Positions 58,899 through 64,000 of a DNA stretch of 64,000 nt are shown in pieces (the first letter of the stretch is position 1; every line of letters starts with the position of its first letter). Origin of the DNA: Deinococcus roseus (GTDB lineage: Bacteria > Deinococcota > Deinococci > Deinococcales > Deinococcaceae); assembly GCF_014646895.1 (NCBI RefSeq), contig NZ_BMOD01000006.1, forward strand, positions 62,001-126,000. The letters are read 5' to 3'. The notes below the pieces were generated by a model that searched no databases, had not been told where the DNA came from, and saw only the letters and a list, made by a program, of their open reading frames with translations. A program made the translations under genes and the position numbers.

Positions 58899-59434
58899 GC
58901 ACCCAGGGACAGGTTCTGTGGTTCACCGGTTTGAGCGGAGCAGGAAAAAGCACCCTCGTTTACGCCCTTGCAAAAGAGCTTGAAGCTGCTGGTCGTTCTG
59001 TGGAAGTCCTGGACGGTGACGCTGTCCGTGAGAACCTCTCCAGGGGCCTGAGCTTCACCAAAGAAGACCGTGACACCAACGTGAAGCGCATCGGCTTTGT
59101 GGCTGGCCTGCTGGCCAGACACGGCGTGACCGTGCTGGTGAGTGCCATCAGCCCTTACCGCGACACCCGCACCGAAGTCGTGAAAGGTCTGCCAGGTGGC
59201 AAAGAAATCTTCGTGGATGCCCCTCTCGATGTGGTGGCCTCCCGCGATGTGAAGGGCCTGTACAAGCGTGCCCTCGCTGGCGAGATCGCCCACTTCACCG
59301 GTGTAAGTGACCCCTACGAAGCCCCCGAGAACCCTGACATCCACCTGCGCACCGACCTGAACAGCATCGAGGACTGCCTCAATGTGCTGCGCAGATCTGT
59401 CGGGCTGCGCGTGCGTGAACTGGTGGGAGCGTAA
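58895..59434 (+). CDS. cysC: Adenylylsulfate kinase
   Basis: This 179-residue enzyme phosphorylates APS to PAPS. It has the P-loop GLSGAGKST, the substrate loop DGDAVRENLSRGLSFTKEDR and ISPYRDTR. It overlaps the reductase gene by four bases (ATGA). Length and motifs are normal. Confidence 0.96.
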   Translation: MSTQGQVLWFTGLSGAGKSTLVYALAKELEAAGRSVEVLDGDAVRENLSRGLSFTKEDRDTNVKRIGFVAGLLARHGVTVLVSAISPYRDTRTEVVKGLPGGKEIFVDAPLDVVASRDVKGLYKRALAGEIAHFTGVSDPYEAPENPDIHLRTDLNSIEDCLNVLRRSVGLRVRELVGA

Positions 59435-59438
59435 GACC

Positions 59439-60089
59439 ATGCCCGAGTTCTCGTTCACATCACACCCGACCGAAGTCATCCAGTGGGCTTTAGAAACCTA
59501 CCCTGACCTCACGATGCCCAGCGCATTCAACATCAACGGTGTGGTGCTCATCGACCTGGCCTACAAGGCAGGGTACCGGGGAGAGGTGATCTTCGTTGAC
59601 ACGGGATACCACTTCCACGAAACCCTGCAGACCAGAGATGCACTGCAGGCCCGTTACCCGGAACTGAAGTTCGTGACTCTGAATGCCGGTCTGAGCAACG
59701 AGGACACCCAGTACCAGACCGACCCGGATGGCTGTTGTGCCGTTCGCAAGGTTGCCCCTCTGCAGAATTACCTTGCAGAGAAGGCCCCCAGTGCCCTCTT
59801 GAACGGACGTTCCCGCGATCAGGCTGACACCCGCAAGGACATTCCTTTTGTGGAAGAAGGCAAACGGACCAAAATCAACCCCCTTGCCTACTGGGACCGC
59901 TGCACTTTAGAAGCCTACGTGAACGCCCATGACCTCCCCATCAACCCCCTGTACTGGGACGGTTTTTTAAGCATCGGATGCTGGCCCTGCACCAGAGCCG
60001 TGCGCCCCGGAGAAGACGCCAGAGCAGGCCGCTGGGCCGGGCAAGGCAAGACCGAATGCGGACTGTGGGTCGGAGAGAACACGATTTAA
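59439..60089 (+). CDS. cysH: APS/PAPS reductase CysH
   Basis: This 216-residue enzyme reduces activated sulfate to sulfite using thioredoxin. It has VDTGYHFHETL near the substrate site, the catalytic tail ECGLW (usual ECGLH/ECGIH), and two Cys pairs, CCAVRK and CWPC. The pairs indicate a 4Fe-4S enzyme of the APS type. The start ATG 59439 is four bases after the cysC stop. Confidence 0.93.
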   Translation: MPEFSFTSHPTEVIQWALETYPDLTMPSAFNINGVVLIDLAYKAGYRGEVIFVDTGYHFHETLQTRDALQARYPELKFVTLNAGLSNEDTQYQTDPDGCCAVRKVAPLQNYLAEKAPSALLNGRSRDQADTRKDIPFVEEGKRTKINPLAYWDRCTLEAYVNAHDLPINPLYWDGFLSIGCWPCTRAVRPGEDARAGRWAGQGKTECGLWVGENTI

Positions 60090-60145
60090 CCCCTTTAAAC
60101 CCCCCTTCGCTGCGCTTTTCCCCCCTAACGAGGGGGGGCTTTCCC
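60088..60145. repeat. C/G-run palindromic repeat between cysH and sat
   Basis: ACCCCC then TTCGCTGCGCTT, an inner hairpin CCCCCCT(AA)CGAGGGGGGG-like (about 60119-60138), then CTTTCCCCG. Its layout resembles repeats at 8984 and 54545. It sits inside an operon and may weaken read-through into sat. Confidence 0.55.
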
Positions 60146-60172
60146 CGAAAAAGATTTTGAGGAACACCTGAA

Positions 60173-61324
60173 ATGACCAACACCATCGTCAAAAGCAACC
60201 TGCCAACCCCCCACGGAGGGGTGCTGATCAACCGCGTTCAGAAGTTTGACGGGGACCTGAGCACCCTGCCAAAAATCGAACTGTCCGAGCGCAACTTTGC
60301 CGATCTGGAACTGATCGCCACAGGCGTGTACTCCCCCCTGACCGGATTCATGGGAGAAAAGGACTACCTGAACGTTGTTGAAAACATGCGCCTTGAGGGT
60401 GGACTGCCCTGGAGCGTGCCCATCACCCTGGGTGTGTCTCAGGACGTGGCAGATCAGCTTTCTGGTCTGGTCGTGCTGACCCATGGCGGCGAAGCTGTCG
60501 GGACCCTCAACATCAGTGAAAAATACGCTGCCCGCAAAGAATGGGAAGCTGGACACGTCTACAAAACCACCGAAGAGGCCCACCCTGGCGTGGCTGCACT
60601 CTATGCCCAGGGAGACATCAATCTGGCCGGTGAAGTGACCCTCTTTGAGCTGAACCGTGGGCAGTTTGCCAACCACCACTACACCCCTGCAGAAACCCGC
60701 GAGATCTTCGAGACCCGTGGCTGGAAAACTGTGGTGGCGTTCCAGACCAGAAACCCCATTCACCGTGCCCACGAGTACCTGCACAAGGTTGCTCTTGAAC
60801 TGGTGGATGGTCTGTTCCTGAACCCTCTGGTGGGTGCCACCAAGTCTGACGATGTTCCTGCAGACACCCGCATGGAAGCCTACGAGAAACTGCTGGAGCA
60901 CTACTACCCCAGAACCCGTGTTTTGCTGGGTGTGTACCCTGCTGCCATGCGTTATGCTGGTCCCCGTGAAGCGATCCTTCACGCCATCAGCCGCCGCAAC
61001 TACGGCTGCACCCACTTCATCGTGGGCCGTGACCATGCTGGTGTGGGTTCCTACTACGGCACCTACGATGCCCAGGAGATCTTTGGTGCCTACAACCCTG
61101 AAGAACTGGGCCTGACCATCCTCAAATTCGAGCACACCTTCTACTGCCAGACCTGCGGACAGATGGTGTCCCCCCGCACCTGCCCCCACGACAGCAAGCA
61201 CCACCTGATCCTCTCTGGAACCAAGGTGCGCGGCATGCTCCGTGCTGGTGAGAACCTCCCCAGAGAGTTCACCCGCCCAGAAGTGGCAGAGATCCTGCGG
61301 GCTGCTTACAACGCCCAGGACTGA
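60173..61324 (+). CDS. sat: Sulfate adenylyltransferase
   Basis: This 383-residue ATP sulfurylase makes APS from ATP and sulfate. It has QTRNPIHRAHEYL (sulfate/ATP site), PLVGATKSDD, GRDHAGVG and a C-terminal zinc knob CQTCGQMVSPRTC. It belongs to the monofunctional Sat type of Bacillus and Thermus. Confidence 0.97.
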   Translation: MTNTIVKSNLPTPHGGVLINRVQKFDGDLSTLPKIELSERNFADLELIATGVYSPLTGFMGEKDYLNVVENMRLEGGLPWSVPITLGVSQDVADQLSGLVVLTHGGEAVGTLNISEKYAARKEWEAGHVYKTTEEAHPGVAALYAQGDINLAGEVTLFELNRGQFANHHYTPAETREIFETRGWKTVVAFQTRNPIHRAHEYLHKVALELVDGLFLNPLVGATKSDDVPADTRMEAYEKLLEHYYPRTRVLLGVYPAAMRYAGPREAILHAISRRNYGCTHFIVGRDHAGVGSYYGTYDAQEIFGAYNPEELGLTILKFEHTFYCQTCGQMVSPRTCPHDSKHHLILSGTKVRGMLRAGENLPREFTRPEVAEILRAAYNAQD

Positions 61325-61379
61325 GTTTTAACCCTGGGTTTCAAGCTTAAAATTCCACGCTTTCACGCAAATCGTCAAA

Positions 61380-61403
61380 GGCCAGCAGGTTTCCCTGCTG
61401 GCC
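61380..61403. terminator. Bidirectional hairpin after sat
   Basis: A perfect 10-bp stem GGCCAGCAGG/CCTGCTGGCC with a 4-base loop between convergent genes; the T tails are short. Confidence 0.65.
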
Positions 61404-61433
61404 GAAATCTTGAAGTGGGATCAGAGATGGGTT

Positions 61434-62036
61434 TTATTTGGCTGGGTTGGGATTGATGATTTTCTTGAAAGAAAAGGTGTGCACCAGGGGCTGGCCATTC
61501 ACTTCCAGGGCCAGATTGACCGTGAAGGTGCGGCTGTCTTTGACTCCGGTCAGCAGGGGTTTTTGCATCAGACCTGTGTTCTTGGCATTGGGAACCACCA
61601 GGGTGGCAGGTGCAAAGAAGTCTTCGTAAGTGTTTCCAGGTTCCACCAAAGTGTTTTTCTGGGGCTCTTTGACTTTGGCGAGGGCAATCTTGTCGTGGTA
61701 AAGTCCACCGGTTGCTCCATCAGCATCCGTCATGGTGGACTTGTCCCACAGGATGGTCACCGGATAGATGTCGGTGTTTTTGAGGGTGAAGTACACCCGG
61801 TTCACGGCATAAGTGAAGGAATACACCAGGTGGTCCCGGGCCACCAGACGGGTCAGGCTGTTGCCTCCGCTGGAAGTCACCAGCACAAAATCACGCTTGT
61901 CTGCTGCGCCAGACTCGCTGAGGCTTTGCTGGGTGGTTTTGGCCGGGGGTTTGGCGGGTGCAGGAGATGTGGCCGTCAATTCAGGGGCGCAGGCCGTCAG
62001 GATCAAAAAAAGAGAAAGCGGAACAACAATTTTCAT
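61434..62036 (-). CDS. Putative lipoprotein with immunoglobulin-like domain
   Basis: This 200-residue protein has the lipobox LTAC (Cys 16), a Pro/Ala/Thr linker (about 17-50), then a beta-rich domain of about 145 residues with YAVNRVYFTLKNTDIYPVTILW, which reads like a Greek-key fold. AAGGAG lies six bases before the ATG. Function unknown. Confidence 0.75.
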   Translation of the reverse strand: MKIVVPLSLFLILTACAPELTATSPAPAKPPAKTTQQSLSESGAADKRDFVLVTSSGGNSLTRLVARDHLVYSFTYAVNRVYFTLKNTDIYPVTILWDKSTMTDADGATGGLYHDKIALAKVKEPQKNTLVEPGNTYEDFFAPATLVVPNAKNTGLMQKPLLTGVKDSRTFTVNLALEVNGQPLVHTFSFKKIINPNPAK

Positions 62037-62211
62037 GGAACTCCTTGCCGAAGCAATGGAGGATGGGCATGTTTTTGTGCGTTCATGGCAGGAAAATCTG
62101 TGTCATGGTGCAACCTCCATCCTTTGCTGCATTGAAGATAGCATTTCAGAAGTGAGATGGATATGACGGCTGAGACAGCACAGGTCTCAATTCTTGATGA
62201 AAGGGCCAACA

Positions 62212-62622
62212 TCAGGTTCCGGTCACACTGCCATCCAGATATTGCCACTGTCCTTCTGTGCGGACAAACCTGCTGTTTTCGCGCATCTGGTGGCGCTGGC
62301 CCTGTGCTTTGTATCGGGCAGTGAATTCCACGGTGCCCTCGGTGTCTGTGGGGCCTCCTGAAGTGCTGCCATGGAGGGTCAGGGATTCCCACTGGGTGCT
62401 GTCAAGGGCCAGATCAAGGCTTTCAGGACGGGTGTTCTCATGCCATGTGCGGAGCAGGTAAGCCTCGTTTTTGAGCACATAGGCTGTGTAACGGGAGCGC
62501 ATCAGCTCCTGGGCTGTGATGGCAGTTCTGGTGCCTTCCAGCAAGGGCTGGCAGCACCCCTGATGGGACCGCCCAGATTTGCAGGGACAGGGTTTGAAAG
62601 GTGGATAAAACACAGGGGTCAT
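62212..62622 (-). CDS. YchJ-like SEC-C zinc motif protein (UPF0225)
   Basis: This 136-residue protein carries the SEC-C metal motif CPCKSGRSHQGCCQPLL and the following RSRYTAYVLKNEAYLLRTWH, the hallmark of YchJ-like NTF2-fold proteins. Function unknown. ATG 62622 fits the motif spacing; ATG 62634 is also possible. Confidence 0.85.
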   Translation of the reverse strand: MTPVFYPPFKPCPCKSGRSHQGCCQPLLEGTRTAITAQELMRSRYTAYVLKNEAYLLRTWHENTRPESLDLALDSTQWESLTLHGSTSGGPTDTEGTVEFTARYKAQGQRHQMRENSRFVRTEGQWQYLDGSVTGT

Positions 62623-62710
62623 GGCTACTGTCATAACGGTGCAGGGCCGGAGTTGCAATCCAGGGGTATAGCCTGTGCTGCATTTCAGCCCTGCAGGGTG
62701 TTTTTTTAAA

Positions 62711-63121
62711 TCATCTCAGGGTGAAGCTGGCTCCGAATTTGGCGTTCCAGCCCACACTGGCTCCGCTGCCAAAGTAGAAGGAAGGTCCAACTTCGCCATA
62801 AATGCGCCAGTCAGAGTTCACCAGGTAGTTGTAACCCAGGTTGGCTCCAGCCGTGATGCCTGCGCCGCCTCCAAAGGGAGACCAGTAGTTGGTTTTCCAG
62901 GCAAAGCCCAGCTGGGGTGCAGCATACACGTAGCTGGAATCACTGCTCAGGCGGATGGGAACTGCCACATCCAGCTGGTAGGGGCTGGCCGTGAAACGCA
63001 CTTCGGTGGTGTCTCCCAGGTCGGTGCTGAAGCCCACGTAGACCAGACCAAAGTGAACTTTGTCTGCGGCGAGGGCTGTGCCCAGAGAGCTGGCAATCAG
63101 TAAAGCGATCCATTTTTTCAT
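62711..63121 (-). CDS. Exported small beta-barrel-like protein
   Basis: This 136-residue protein has a signal peptide (MKKWIALLIASSLGTALA) and alternating aromatic strands with glycine turns, ending GASFTLR, like a small outer membrane barrel or its domain. GGAGG lies five bases before the ATG at 63121. No family is recognised. Confidence 0.7.
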   Translation of the reverse strand: MKKWIALLIASSLGTALAADKVHFGLVYVGFSTDLGDTTEVRFTASPYQLDVAVPIRLSSDSSYVYAAPQLGFAWKTNYWSPFGGGAGITAGANLGYNYLVNSDWRIYGEVGPSFYFGSGASVGWNAKFGASFTLR

Positions 63122-63307
63122 GTGTCCTCCAGAAAGAGAGCAGGTTGCTGCACCCTGAGTTGTGTCCAGGAAAAGAAAAATTCTTTTCACCATCATTCTA
63201 ATGAAAGAGCGAAGACAGATGCTCTGTGTTCATGTGAAAAAACACCACAAAACGCTCATGAAAGTTGCAGGAATTCTTAAGATCGAATTCAGCTGTGCTG
63301 GTCTTGC

Positions 63308-64000
63308 TCATTTCTGCATGTGGGTTTGCACCGTTTGCAATTCTTCTTGCTTGATCAGGCCCAGGCTGCAGGCGTGCAGGGCCACTTCCAGGGAATCCCT
63401 GGCCAGCAGGAAAGGCACCCCCAGCCCCTGAACGTGATGGGCAATGGTCTCTACGGCTTTCTCCCGCTCTGGACCAGGAGTCACGTTGCGGATGTAAACG
63501 GCTTTGATTTGCCGGGGAAACTCCTGCACGATCTGCTGGTAAATTTCAGGGTCTTTTTCACCGCTGTCTCCAATCAGCAGGAAGGGCAGATCCGGGTAGG
63601 TGTTGAGGATTTCCCGAATGAAACGCAGCTTGTGGCCTTTCTGGTTTTTGAGGTTGAGGGCCCCCCAGTCTTTCAGCACCATGGGTCCCCGGGGAATCTG
63701 GTTGATGTCCATGAATTCAGCCAGCAGGTCATAAATGTTCCAGGGGCTGCCTGAAACGTAAAAAATGGGATTCTTTTCGGTGTGAAAAGCGTGGTAAAGG
63801 CTGGAGACCCCTTTGAAGGGCAGCCGGGTGTGTGCGTTGGAGAAAATGATCATCATCACCATGCGGAAGATGGCTGTGGCTCCGGTTTGCAGCACGGTGT
63901 CGTCCAGGTCGGAGATGATCCCAAAATCGGCGTTGTCTGAGACCAGCACCTCGCCCCGGCATTCGGTGCCGTCTTCGAGTTCCAGGGTGACAAATTGCCA
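63308..64000 (-). CDS. App1-type phosphatase (DUF2183), 5' end beyond window
   Basis: At least 230 residues are visible; the frame runs open to base 64000, so the N-terminus is missing. The HAD-like catalytic motif is ISDLDDTVLQT, with VSGSPWNIYD and IGDSGEKDPEIY further on, matching the App1 phosphatidate phosphatase catalytic domain. Yeast App1 acts on phosphatidate; the bacterial substrate is unknown. Confidence 0.85.
   Translation of the reverse strand, partial: WQFVTLELEDGTECRGEVLVSDNADFGIISDLDDTVLQTGATAIFRMVMMIIFSNAHTRLPFKGVSSLYHAFHTEKNPIFYVSGSPWNIYDLLAEFMDINQIPRGPMVLKDWGALNLKNQKGHKLRFIREILNTYPDLPFLLIGDSGEKDPEIYQQIVQEFPRQIKAVYIRNVTPGPEREKAVETIAHHVQGLGVPFLLARDSLEVALHACSLGLIKQEELQTVQTHMQK

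Noticed and set aside
1..64000. CRISPR arrays, insertion sequences, prophage or toxin-antitoxin modules
   Set aside because: No regularly spaced repeats, transposase motifs, phage genes or paired toxin families were found.

Overview
The window reads as chromosomal DNA of a mesophilic Deinococcus-like bacterium. Three things point there: genes have the style of that phylum (Omp85 outer membrane protein, complex III with a separate cytochrome c subunit, NUDIX and recombination genes), the DNA is moderately GC-rich, and at least eight genes have a TANNNT-type -10 box about 5-7 bases before the start codon, as expected for leaderless mRNAs. The species-level assignment is inference. I see no phage, insertion sequence, CRISPR array or rRNA; the region is mostly core genome with some accessory small genes.

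1-9.6 kb: partial pyrF; a Gfo/Idh oxidoreductase coupled to a UPF0303 protein; rpmI-rplT; a small His/Arg-rich membrane protein overlapping an APH-fold kinase, then a THUMP methyltransferase; a lipoprotein; infC with an ATT start; an NrtR-like NUDIX regulator; ybaB-recR; a NUDIX hydrolase. The classic infC-rpmI-rplT operon is split by opposite-strand genes.

9.6-24.7 kb: a candidate structured small RNA, the Omp85 gene, a DMT exporter, then a long minus-strand System I cytochrome c maturation cluster. It begins with a class A PBP and runs through a thioredoxin-like protein, ccdA and ccmABCDEFGH to a CcmI-TPR-cytochrome c fusion and a Rieske protein. A lone receiver-domain protein follows upstream.

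24.8-33.7 kb: acyl-CoA ligase and a divergent alcohol dehydrogenase; a phosphate-sensing operon (phoB-like, phoR-like, phoU and a PstS-like protein); divergent MBL hydrolase and metallophosphoesterase genes; a 59-residue membrane protein; a lipoprotein.

33.7-43.8 kb: cytochrome P450 divergent from a TetR regulator with a clear shared operator; tRNA-Trp with a decayed tandem copy; a second TetR regulator with an ABC-2 exporter; rhomboid-RicT; YebC; LtrA with a small partner.

43.8-53.6 kb: complex III (cytochrome c, Rieske, cytochrome b); a class A beta-lactamase-fold protein without signal peptide; a NarL-type regulator divergent from a CvpA-like protein; a ferric-iron ABC importer (binding protein, fused permease, ATPase); a conserved hypothetical.

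53.6-64 kb: a U32 peptidase carrying an in-frame palindromic repeat; small unknown genes, one behind a 7-bp tandem repeat; the sulfate assimilation operon (sulfite reductase, cysC, cysH, sat); a lipoprotein, a YchJ-like protein, a beta-barrel-like protein and a partial App1-type phosphatase.
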